DNA of 64,000 nt, from contig OZ218954.1 in NCBI GenBank assembly GCA_965112735.1, positions 4,030,001 through 4,094,000 of the forward strand, written 5' to 3'. Every line of letters starts with the position of its first letter. Position 1 is the stretch's first letter. Origin of the DNA: Phaeosaccion multiseriatum. Lineage: Eukaryota; Ochrophyta, other classes. This document shows, one piece after another, positions 1 through 8,175 of this stretch. A model generated the notes under the pieces. The model did no database searches, was not told the DNA's origin, and saw only the letters and a program-made list of their open reading frames with translations. Made by a program: the position numbers and the translations under genes.

Positions 1-345
1 CCAGCCTTGAGTAGTATGCTCACAGACTCAGGACAAGCAGCTGCTGCGGCACAGTGCAAGGCGTAGCTATCCTCTACCCTGGCCCCATGCCCCAGCAGGT
101 ACGACACGATTATGGGTATACTTTCGTTCGATGCATCTCTCTCAGCTACACGGTGGGAACACGCAGCTGCAGCTAAGGGAACAAGGGCATAGGCCTACAC
201 ATCATCTTTGTTCACACCTCCACCCTCCTCCACGAGCTTCTGAACCAAAGCGAAGTGGCCCTTCAATGTAGCTTGGACCAGCGCGGCCCTGCCATGGTCC
301 TCCTCATCACTCATGTCAATGTCCAGCAAACACTTTTACTCATCA
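1..345 (-). pseudogene. Ankyrin/BTB-family fragment with in-frame stop (runs off left edge)
   Basis: The sequence is closely similar to the ankyrin part of the intact paralogue at 2776-4827 (compare 1-60 with about 4240-4300). Read on the minus strand it encodes a fragment like LVQATLKGHFALVQKLVEEG, then VNKDDV followed by a TAG stop at 195-197, where the paralogue reads on through NKDDFNAF. Past the stop the ankyrin frame resumes to the window edge. The 5' part of the gene (start codon and first repeats) is missing: similarity fades at about 345. It is therefore a broken member of the local tandem family. The remainder of the copy lies outside the window. Confidence 0.75.
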
Positions 346-570
346 CCGCCGTCGGACAACCCCGCGAAATCCTCTCTTTCTTCCTCTTTAAGGGCCGTTC
401 TTTTTAGTCTCGGCTCGGCACTAAATCACGGCTCGGCACTAAAACGTACGCCTGTGCGTCTTGCCCCGCCCAAGCCACACAACACAGAGTAAGGCCGGAA
501 GAGGAGCGAAAGGGAAACTCAAGCCAAGCCTGTTGCCAACCAGTCCAGTCGAGAACAACAAGCAACGACG

Positions 571-1857
571 ATGAGCGCACTCGAGGAGCAGCGTAGGGTG
601 CTAATGGCCCTCTTCTTGGCCACGGGCGGCGAGAGGTGGAGCAACAACAAAGGATGGAATTCGGACTTACCTCTGGAGGAGTGGTACGGGGTGGTCGTGG
701 AGGGCGGGTACGTCCAGGCGCTCCGCCTCTCCGGGAACAGGCTGGTAGGGAAGATCCCGTCTGAGATTGGCGGACTCGGGCGGCTGGCCTATCTAGATCT
801 CTCGCAGAACAGGGACCTTAATGGAAACATTCCGGCGCAGGTAGGAGAACTCCGTGAGCTAACCTATCTGCGGCTCTCCTACTGCGACCTCAGCGGGAGC
901 ATTCCACCGGAACTCGGGAATCTTACTCAGCTGGCCTATCTGGACCTCTCGGATAACAAAGAGCTTAGTGGCAACATTCCGGCGCAGATAGGAGACCTCC
1001 GTGAGCTAACCGAGCTGCGTCTCTCCAGCTGCAACCTCAGCGGGGGTATTCCACCGGAGCTCGGGAATCTTACCCAGCTGGCCTATCTGGAGCTCTCGGA
1101 TAACAAAGAGCTTAGTGGCAACATTCCGGCGCAGATAGGAGACCTCCGTGAGCTAACCTATCTGCGGCTTTTCGGCTGCAACCTCAGCGGGAGCATTCCA
1201 CCGGAACTCGGGAATCTTACCCAGCTGGGCTATCTGAACCTCTCAAGGAACAAGAAGCTTAGTGGAAACATACCGGCGCAGGTAGGAGACCTCGGTGAGC
1301 TAACCGTTCTGGAGCTCTACAGCTGCAACCTCAGCGGGAGCATTCCACCGGAACTTGGGAATCTTACCCAGCTGACCAAGCTTGACATTTCCTTCAACAA
1401 TCTCAGCGGCAAGATACCCTCTGCGCTTGGACTCCTGAGCCAGTTGCTGTCACTCCGTGTTGGCTCGAACCAGCTCCGCGGCCAGCTGCCCTCTGCGCTT
1501 GGAAGTTTGAGCCAGCTTACTGAACTCTCCCTCAGCAGCAACGAGTTACGTGGAACCATTCCGCGAGAGCTTGGAAGCCTCAAATGGCTGCGCAGGCTCA
1601 ACCTCTACCCAAACGACTTCCATGAGGAGAGGTTGGAGCTACATGACCTACAGCAGAGGTGGGCAGCGTACGTCGAGTGGGCGCAGAGTGGGGCTGCCAC
1701 ACCAGCAGAGGCGGCAAGCACCGTGAGAGGTCTGAAAGTGCCGCTGGAAGAACTGAATGCTCTGCAACAGAGGGTGGGAGATTTGATGGCAAGGCTGCAA
1801 GAGAGAGACAATGAGGTGAAGACACTCACAGCGAGACTGCTGCTCCGCGACCCCTGA
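571..1857 (+). CDS. Leucine-rich-repeat protein (LRR, plant-like GxIP type)
   Basis: Single-exon gene of 428 residues beginning with ATG at 571. The N-terminus (about residues 8-50) carries the segment ATGGERWSNNKGWNSDLPLE that caps many stramenopile LRR proteins. Residues about 50-345 are some eleven 24-residue repeats of the type LxxLxxLxLSxNxLSGxIPxxLG. Several repeats are nearly identical at DNA level (from about 880 to 1340), so the array has expanded recently by slippage or unequal crossing-over. The C-terminal about 70 residues are a predicted coiled coil (LNALQQRVGDLMARLQERDN). No signal peptide, membrane segment, kinase or GTPase domain is seen, so a cytoplasmic protein-binding role is likely. 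Specific function unknown. Confidence 0.85.
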   Translation: MSALEEQRRVLMALFLATGGERWSNNKGWNSDLPLEEWYGVVVEGGYVQALRLSGNRLVGKIPSEIGGLGRLAYLDLSQNRDLNGNIPAQVGELRELTYLRLSYCDLSGSIPPELGNLTQLAYLDLSDNKELSGNIPAQIGDLRELTELRLSSCNLSGGIPPELGNLTQLAYLELSDNKELSGNIPAQIGDLRELTYLRLFGCNLSGSIPPELGNLTQLGYLNLSRNKKLSGNIPAQVGDLGELTVLELYSCNLSGSIPPELGNLTQLTKLDISFNNLSGKIPSALGLLSQLLSLRVGSNQLRGQLPSALGSLSQLTELSLSSNELRGTIPRELGSLKWLRRLNLYPNDFHEERLELHDLQQRWAAYVEWAQSGAATPAEAASTVRGLKVPLEELNALQQRVGDLMARLQERDNEVKTLTARLLLRDP

Positions 1858-2249
1858 CGTGCTACCTGCTACCTGCTCTACCGGCGCATCAGCCGGTCTT
1901 GACCTGCTACCGGCCAGCCGGCCGGACCTGGGCGGCGTCAGTCGGCTTGTTCGGCCAATCCCTCACAGGTAAACTGTCGAGATCTGCACGGGACATTATA
2001 GAGGCGTGAAAGGTATTTTAATTTTAATTAATTAATTAATTAATTAACTAATTAAAAAATAAATTTATATGCATGGTACTGTCCTACAAGTAAGCCCCTC
2101 GGGTAGATGTGTAGGCAGCGGACATCCCCTCCCCACCCTAAGCTCCCTCGGTCCCGCAGGCAGGCTCTCCAGAGGGTAGGAGTACGCAGAGCCCAGCAGC
2201 GTAAGAGTCCGTAGAGAGAGGGAGGGAGGTCCAGGGGGAGGTTAAAGTC
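1858..2249. other. Intergenic; AT-rich tract
   Basis: No gene seen. Holds an A/T-rich tract with tandem TTAA units at about 2014-2070, in contrast to the GC-rich surroundings. It probably covers the 3' flank of the LRR gene. Confidence 0.5.
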
Positions 2250-2470
2250 ACGCCCCATGAGCACCTCCTCTACACCATTGGGCCAAAAGGACCACATGCT
2301 GATTGAAGCGTGGGCCAAAAGCGACCTTCTTCAGCAATGTTGTCCTCTCAGAAAGAGCGTGGAGAGGGGTGCTGTCCTGCCTCCTCTTCAGCGAGTCAAA
2401 GTCGATTGGAGAGCACGGCTGCAAGGACAAGCGAAAGCTCGTCCATACCAACGCCCTTCAGCATCTGCGT
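2250..2470 (-). pseudogene. Relic of ankyrin/BTB gene N-terminus
   Basis: Minus-strand sequence matches residues about 23-60 of the intact paralogues (KGVGMDELSLVLAAVLS, then after a frameshift DFDSLKRRQDSTPLHAL). A short deletion between the two parts (near 2405) breaks the frame. The MVxMEEALQRIHEWRD start segment and all ankyrin repeats are missing, although the family promoter element survives at about 2463-2500. It is a dead remnant of a tandem duplicate. Confidence 0.7.
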
Positions 2471-2554
2471 GGAGGTGGAATACCCCCACTTGCCTACCCA
2501 CCAGTTTCAGTTTCAGTTTATCAAGACCTTCCTTCCTTTTCCTTTCCTCCCCCC

Positions 2555-2730
2555 GTTTGTACGGAGACTACGGTGGATAGAACCCTCTACGTTCTAGGGT
2601 CGGCGCCCCCCGGGGAGCTGGAGGGAACTCTATAAAGTCAATAAACGCCCACCCACCGCTGCAGCCACCGTGGCACCTTGAGGAGAAAGAGGGGAAAAAA
2701 TAAAAGTCAGCAAAGCCTTTACGAGCTTAT
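2555..2730 (-). repeat. Duplicated 176-bp 3'-flank block, copy A
   Basis: Almost identical to 5018-5193. Each copy lies just downstream (minus strand) of an intact ankyrin/BTB gene (2776-4827 and 5238-7313), so the duplicated unit was gene plus 3' flank. It may supply the shared 3' UTR and polyadenylation region. The third intact copy (33694-35715) does not have it. Confidence 0.8.
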
Positions 2731-2775
2731 GAGCGTATTTATTGAACGCAGGAGGGGGATTATCCAACAGCTCCT

Positions 2776-4827
2776 CTACGGGCCCTCTCTGCTTCGCTTC
2801 CTCGGCGGCTCGTCGTTCGCCTCCTTGGCCAGCTCGAAGCCGTACAGAGTCATGAGCGCCTTCACCTCCCTCGACATGGCCTCGATGCAGAAGAAGCCCG
2901 CTGCCTGCAGAGCCTGCTCCGCTCTCAACTCGTCAAACAGTTTCACGAGCTCCCTCTTCCTCTTTGCTGATGGCTCACTACTACTCCCACCGTCTCTTCC
3001 GTCACCGCTACCACCGACCGTCTCAGAGCTGCTGCTACTGCTCAGCTGCCCATGGCGCCCTCGGGTAAGCAGGCTCTTGATGCTACCCGTCATGACGAAC
3101 TGCACCACAGCTGCAAAGCCCTTCTCGGTAAAGTCCACTCCGTCAAACGTCACCTCCAACTCGTCCTTGGCCTTGCCCTTGATGCCCATGAAGCCCCGCC
3201 CCGCCGGGTCCAGTATGGTGGGGAGACTGCCTGCCGCCGTATCATGCCTGTCCGGGCCGTCAGAGCTCCCTCCCTCCCCGTCAGTCTTGTTCATCAGCAG
3301 CTCCATGAGAGGTATGTTCAGTGTGTACTGCGTGTCCTTGCTCTTCCCCGTCGTCCTGTCTACCAAGCGCACTCGCACCACACGGCCCTCCTTGGCGGCC
3401 TCCGAGTATGCAGAGCCGGAAGAGATGTGCCCAGCTATGGTGTTGCAAACACGAGCAGCAGATTCGTGTGCAGCTCTTTCTTCGCTCCAGCATGCGGCAA
3501 CGACATCCCCACAATCGCTCTCTCCAGCCAGGGCCATGACTGGCTTGGTGACGGCAGCGCCCATCTCCAGCAGGAGTGCCGCCACCTTCTCCCTTTCTTC
3601 CTTCGATCCTGACCACCCTCCACACCCAAACAGGGCTGGGATGTTGTCGCCCTTTGCAGGAGACAAGCACACCATCAAGGGGCTGCTCCCACCGTCAGTG
3701 AGAGCATCGACCTCAGCCCCAGCCTCCAACAGGAGGTACACAAGCCTCATGCTGCCCAGTGCCGCTGCCAGGTGAAGGGGTGCAATGTTGCCGTCTCGCT
3801 TGGCGTTCACATTGGCTCCCGCGTTGATCAGCTCGGCAGAAGCATCCACCCTCTTGGACGCCAGGGCAGTGTGGAGCGGCGTGTCCTTAATGTGATCAGC
3901 AGCGTCGAGGGAGGCACCGAGGCGTACGAGCGCTTTCACACAGGTGGACTTGCCCTCCATAGCAGCGTCGTGAAGAGGAGTGCGCTGATGATAGTCCTTC
4001 GCGTCCACCTCCAGCCCTCGACGGAAGAGGTCGTCGATGAGTTCACTGTGACCGGCAGCAGCGGCGTGGTGCAGGAGAGAGCGATCGAGCTCGTCCTTCA
4101 CGTTCAAATCCGCTCCTGCCTCTAGCAGCAAGGACAGGGCCTCCAATCTCGCGCTGGTGCTGCCCCCGTTCCCTGTCCCACAGCAGTGCTGGACTGGTGT
4201 GATGTCAAGCTCGTCGTCTGGCTCATTCACCTCGGCCCCAGCCTTGAGTAGTATGCTCACAGACTCAGGACAAGCAGCTGCTGCGGCACAGTGCAAGGCG
4301 TAGCTATGCTCCACCCTGGCCCCATGCTCCAGAAGGTACGACACGATTATGGGGTCACTTTCGTTCGATGCATCCTCATCAGCTCCACGGAGGAAACCCG
4401 CAGCTGCAGCTAAGGGAACAAAGGCATTAAAATCGTCTTTGTTCACATCTGCACCCTCCTCCACGAGCTCCTGAACCAAGGCGAAATGGCCCTTCAATGA
4501 AGCTTGGACCAGCGCGGTCCTGTGATCACCTCCACCTTCTCCTCGTCTCGCATCAATATCCAGCCCACACTCCTTCAGCAACTTCACGCTTCCCCGCATC
4601 TGCAACCCCTTCTCCTCCATGGTGATCTTGTCCATCTCAGCAAGAGCGTGGAGAGGCGTGCCGTCCTGCCTCCTCTTCAGCAAGTCAAAGTCGATCGTGG
4701 AGAGCACGGCTGCAAGGACAAGCGAAAGCTCGTCCACACCAATGCCCTTGTTTCCCCCAATCTCGTTGCTGCTGCTCCCATCACGCCACTCGTGAATCCG
4801 CTGCAGCGCTTCCTCCATAGTCACCAT
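2776..4827 (-). CDS. Ankyrin-repeat protein with C-terminal BTB-like domain, tandem copy 1
   Basis: Single exon, 683 residues. The ATG at 4827 was chosen because MVxM followed by EEALQRIHEWRD is conserved in all three intact copies; the open frame itself extends to 4866. An N-terminal family segment (about 1-70) is followed by some ten ankyrin repeats (about 70-440; e.g. DRSLLHHAAAAGHSELIDDL, TPLHTALASKRVDASAELIN). A conserved region of about 130 residues follows (RVRLVDRTTGKSKDTQYTL), then a segment resembling a BTB/POZ core (VTFDGVDFTEKGFAAVVQF ... RAEQALQAAGFFCIEAMSRE). BTB-ankyrin proteins often serve as Cullin-3 adaptors; that role is inference. Tandem with 5238-7313 on the same strand. 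Confidence 0.88.
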   Translation of the reverse strand: MVTMEEALQRIHEWRDGSSSNEIGGNKGIGVDELSLVLAAVLSTIDFDLLKRRQDGTPLHALAEMDKITMEEKGLQMRGSVKLLKECGLDIDARRGEGGGDHRTALVQASLKGHFALVQELVEEGADVNKDDFNAFVPLAAAAGFLRGADEDASNESDPIIVSYLLEHGARVEHSYALHCAAAAACPESVSILLKAGAEVNEPDDELDITPVQHCCGTGNGGSTSARLEALSLLLEAGADLNVKDELDRSLLHHAAAAGHSELIDDLFRRGLEVDAKDYHQRTPLHDAAMEGKSTCVKALVRLGASLDAADHIKDTPLHTALASKRVDASAELINAGANVNAKRDGNIAPLHLAAALGSMRLVYLLLEAGAEVDALTDGGSSPLMVCLSPAKGDNIPALFGCGGWSGSKEEREKVAALLLEMGAAVTKPVMALAGESDCGDVVAACWSEERAAHESAARVCNTIAGHISSGSAYSEAAKEGRVVRVRLVDRTTGKSKDTQYTLNIPLMELLMNKTDGEGGSSDGPDRHDTAAGSLPTILDPAGRGFMGIKGKAKDELEVTFDGVDFTEKGFAAVVQFVMTGSIKSLLTRGRHGQLSSSSSSETVGGSGDGRDGGSSSEPSAKRKRELVKLFDELRAEQALQAAGFFCIEAMSREVKALMTLYGFELAKEANDEPPRKRSREGP

Positions 4828-4872
4828 TACCAACGTATAAAGAGCTGTCGAGGTCGGGTCATTCAAATTTGG

Positions 4873-4925
4873 TAGAAATGCGCATCTGTGATTTTGCGTG
4901 GAGGTGGAATGCCCCCACTTGGCGT
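4873..4925 (-). promoter_or_regulatory. Conserved promoter element of ankyrin/BTB genes (copy 1)
   Basis: The motif GCATCTGTGATTTTGCGTGG, followed by AGGTGGAATGCCCCCACTT, lies about 50 bp upstream of the ATG at 4827. Close versions sit at the same distance upstream of the starts at 7313 and 33694 and beside the relic at 2463-2500. Fixed spacing and conservation beyond the flanks suggest a core promoter or regulator site. Confidence 0.6.
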
Positions 4926-5017
4926 ACCCACCAGTTTCAGTTTCAGTTGATTAGCCCATCCGGGGGGGGGGGGGGCGAGTGCTTCAGACCGTAGACCCGC
5001 GCTTGCTGCACGGGGCG

Positions 5018-5193
5018 GTTTGTACGGAGACTACGGTGGATAGAACCCTCTACGTTCTAGGGTCGGCGCCCCCCGGGGAGCTGGAGGGAACTCTATAAAG
5101 TCAATAAACGCCCACCCACCGCTGCAGCCACCGTGGCACCTTGAGGAGAAAGAGGGGAAAAAATAAAAGTCAGCAAAGCCTTTACGGGCTAAT
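5018..5193 (-). repeat. Duplicated 176-bp 3'-flank block, copy B
   Basis: Near-identical partner of 2555-2730, downstream of the ankyrin gene 5238-7313 and upstream of gene 2776-4827. A poly-G run of about 12 lies just before it, at about 4962-4975. Confidence 0.8.
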
Positions 5194-5237
5194 GAGCTTG
5201 TTCATTTAACGCGAGAGGGGGATTATCAACAGCTCCT

Positions 5238-7313
5238 CTACGGGCCCTCTCTGCTTCCCTTCCTCGGCGGCTCGTCGTCCGTCTCCTTGGCCAGCTCGAA
5301 GCCGTACAGAGTCATGAGCGCCTTCACCTCCCTCGACATGGCCTCGATGCAGAAGAAGCCCGCTGCCTGCAGAGCCTGCTCCGCTCTCACCTCGTCAAAC
5401 AGTTTCAACCCCCCCCCCCTCCTCTTTCCTGCCTCTTCACTGCCACTCCCACCATCTGTCTCGGAGCTGCTGTTACTGATCCCACTGATGCCACCCCCGC
5501 TATCCGTGCTCAGCTGCCCATGGCGCCATTGGGTAAGGAGGCTCTTGATGCTACCCGTCGTGACGAACTGCACCACAGCCGCAAAGCCCTCCTCGGTAAA
5601 GTCCACTCCGTCAAATGTCACCTCCACCTCGTCCTTGGCCTTGCTCTTGATACCCATGAAGCCCCGCCCCGCCGGGTCCAGCATTGTGGGGAGACTGCCA
5701 GCAGCCGTGTCATGCCTGTCCGGGCCGTCAGAGCTCCCTCCCTCCCCCTCAGTTTTGTTCATCAGCAGCTCCACCAGGGGTATGCTCAGTGTGTACGGCG
5801 TCTCCTTTCTCTTCCCCGTTGTCCTGTCTACCAAGCGCACTCGAACCACACGGCCCTCCTTGGCGGCCTCAGAGTAGGCAGAGCCGGAGAAATGCCGAGC
5901 CACCGCATTGCAAACACGATCAGAAGCAACTCTTGCTGCGCTTTCTTCGTTCAAGTACTCGACCACGACATCCCCACAGTCACTATCCCCAACCAAGGCC
6001 ATGACTGACTTGGTGACGGCAGCGCCCATCTCCAGCAGAAGTGCCACCACCTTCTCCCTATCTTCTTTCCACCCTAGCAGACGTCTGTACTGATCTTGGT
6101 GGGCGATGAGGGCTGAAGTGTTGTCACAGATTACAGCTGGAGACAGGCACCCCATCAAGGGGCTGAACTCCTTGGTGGTCAGTGCGTCGACCTCAGCCCC
6201 AGCCTCCAACAGGAGGTACGCAAGCCTCATGCTGCCCAGTGCCGCTGCCAGATGAAGGGGCGTAATGTTGCCGTCTCGCTTCGCGTTCACATTAGCTCCT
6301 GCGTCGATCAGCTCGGCCGCAATGTCCATCTTCCCGTACTGCAGGGCACTGTGGAGCGGCGTGTTGTGCGTGGAATCAACAGCCTCGAGGGGGGCGCCGA
6401 GGCGGATGAGCGCCTTTAAGCAGGTGAGCTCGCCTCGGTAAGCAGCGAAGTGAAGAGGAGTGCGCTGAGCAGAGTTCTCCAGATCCACCGCCAGCCCTCG
6501 ACGAACCAGCAAGTCGATGAGTTCACTTTGACCGGCGGAAGCAGCACAGTGCAAGAGAGAGCGTCCGTTCCCGACCCTCGTGTTTACATCAGCGCCTGCC
6601 TCCAGTAGCAAGGATAGGGCCTCCACTCTCTCGCTGGCGCTGCCCTCGTACAGCTCCCGACAGCAGCAAAAAAGGATTGGTGTGACGCCACGTCCTCCAC
6701 TATCTCGCTCATTCACCGCGGCCCCGGCCTTGAGTAGTATCCCCACAGACTCGGGACATCCCGCTTCTGCGGCACGGTGCAAGGCGTAGCTGCCCTCCAC
6801 CCTGGCCCCATGCTTCAAGAGGTACGAAACGATCGCGGGGTTACTTCCCCACCGTGTGTTTCCAAACCTGGAAGGGTCCATACCACTAGCAGCTGCAGAC
6901 AAGGGAACAAGATGAAGACCATTACCACGAAGATAGCATTTGTTCACATCTGCACCCTGCTCCACGAGCCCCTGCACCAAGGCGAAATGGCCCTTCAATG
7001 AAGCTTGGACCAGCGGAGTCATCCCGTATTCCTCTCCTCCTCGTTTTGTATCAATGTCCTGCCCGCAATCCTTCAGCAGCTTCACGATGCCCCGCATCTG
7101 CACTCCCTTCTGTTTTAAGTCACTCTTGTCCATGTCGGCAAGAGCGTGGATAGGAGTGTGCCCTTGCCTGGTTGAACGGGAGTTAAAACCAATGTTTGAG
7201 AGCACAGCGGCCAGAACGAGCGAAAGCTCCTCCACACCGACGTCCTTCCCCTGACTACTCCTCCGATCACGCCACTCTTGGATCCGCTGCAGCGCTTGCA
7301 CCATGGCCACCAT
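5238..7313 (-). CDS. Ankyrin-repeat protein with C-terminal BTB-like domain, tandem copy 2
   Basis: Single exon, 691 residues, ATG at 7313 (MVAMVQALQRIQEWRD). Same architecture as its neighbour: N-terminal family segment, about ten ankyrin repeats (e.g. GRSLLHCAASAGQSELIDLL, TPLHFAAYRGELTCLKALIR), the conserved VRLVDRTTGKRKETPYTL region, and the BTB-like end (DFTEEGFAAVVQFVTTG, RAEQALQAAGFFCIEAMSRE). The last three quarters are strongly conserved between copies, while the first repeats and the linker before the final helices (here GGGISGISNSSSETDGG) vary, as expected if the variable part meets partners and the C-terminus meets a constant complex. Function is inferred from domains only. Confidence 0.88.
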   Translation of the reverse strand: MVAMVQALQRIQEWRDRRSSQGKDVGVEELSLVLAAVLSNIGFNSRSTRQGHTPIHALADMDKSDLKQKGVQMRGIVKLLKDCGQDIDTKRGGEEYGMTPLVQASLKGHFALVQGLVEQGADVNKCYLRGNGLHLVPLSAAASGMDPSRFGNTRWGSNPAIVSYLLKHGARVEGSYALHRAAEAGCPESVGILLKAGAAVNERDSGGRGVTPILFCCCRELYEGSASERVEALSLLLEAGADVNTRVGNGRSLLHCAASAGQSELIDLLVRRGLAVDLENSAQRTPLHFAAYRGELTCLKALIRLGAPLEAVDSTHNTPLHSALQYGKMDIAAELIDAGANVNAKRDGNITPLHLAAALGSMRLAYLLLEAGAEVDALTTKEFSPLMGCLSPAVICDNTSALIAHQDQYRRLLGWKEDREKVVALLLEMGAAVTKSVMALVGDSDCGDVVVEYLNEESAARVASDRVCNAVARHFSGSAYSEAAKEGRVVRVRLVDRTTGKRKETPYTLSIPLVELLMNKTEGEGGSSDGPDRHDTAAGSLPTMLDPAGRGFMGIKSKAKDEVEVTFDGVDFTEEGFAAVVQFVTTGSIKSLLTQWRHGQLSTDSGGGISGISNSSSETDGGSGSEEAGKRRGGGLKLFDEVRAEQALQAAGFFCIEAMSREVKALMTLYGFELAKETDDEPPRKGSREGP

Positions 7314-7364
7314 AATAACGCCTTATAGGGGGAAATATACTTCGGGGAGGCCAGCGGAGGATTT

Positions 7365-7412
7365 GGCATCTGTGATTTTGCGGGTTGAATGTTGAATGCC
7401 CCCACTTGGCGG
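7365..7412 (-). promoter_or_regulatory. Conserved promoter element of ankyrin/BTB genes (copy 2)
   Basis: Contains GCATCTGTGATTTTGCG and GAATGCCCCCACTTGGCG, with a changed middle, about 55 bp upstream of the ATG at 7313. Same element as 4873-4925 and 33590-33630. Confidence 0.55.
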
Positions 7413-8175
7413 CTCGCCCTCCTCTTTCGGGTAGAGCAATGTACGATATCAGTAACGCGTTCAGCCTACCCTGGGACGGTAATGGCCTCGACAAAATGTG
7501 GCACAAAATGTGGCACAAAAGGGGGCCCGTCGGCCCTCGCCCCACGCCCTCCCCCTCGGCCCCGGTGGGAGCGAAGTGGCGCAATCCATACGATACTCGC
7601 GTGACAACAAGAATAATATGTAGCAGTGAAGGACACTGACGTGTAGCCGCACGATCACAAGTGGGTGCACGGTTTGGATCTCCGTGGAGTACGCGCAGAA
7701 ACTTCGATACAGTGTCCCATTTGTGGGTGTTCGATATAATATCGAGATACTCTACATTGTATTGATCTTAAGCTCACATCAACCACAAAGATCAAAGACA
7801 TGAAATACATTTCTTCTCCCTTCCTCTTTTCACCCACCTCCTGACCACCTCTGACTCTGCAAACAAATACACCGCCATACACTCATTCACTCACTCACTC
7901 ACTCACTCACTCACTCACTCACTCACTCACTCCCTCACTCACTCACTCACGCGCTCACTCACTCCCTCCCTCCCTCCCTCACTCACTCACTTACTCACTC
8001 ACTCACTCAGTCACACACACACACTACACTCATATTCCGCCCAAAGCAGCACCAAAAAGAAGCCCCATTGACCCATTGAAGTAGTCACTCGACTATTATC
8101 CCCCCCCAAGGGGAGGGATTCAGTCTCGAGCACGCCGACATTCTACGTCGAACAAACACATCGATATTCTTTTGG
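7413..8175. repeat. Intergenic with (CTCA)n microsatellite
   Basis: No gene seen. A (CTCA)n array interrupted by CTCC units runs from about 7882 to 8010 and ends in a short CA run. An 11-mer ACAAAATGTGG is repeated in tandem at about 7492-7515. The right end is the 3' flank of the sulfotransferase gene. Confidence 0.6.

Noticed and set aside
2678-3775. 365-residue plus-strand frame opposite the ankyrin gene
   Set aside because: Shadow of the minus-strand ankyrin/BTB coding sequence; the same shadow occurs opposite the other two copies.
7882-8030. Possible CRISPR-like or regulatory array
   Set aside because: It is a CTCA microsatellite without spacers; the organism is eukaryotic.
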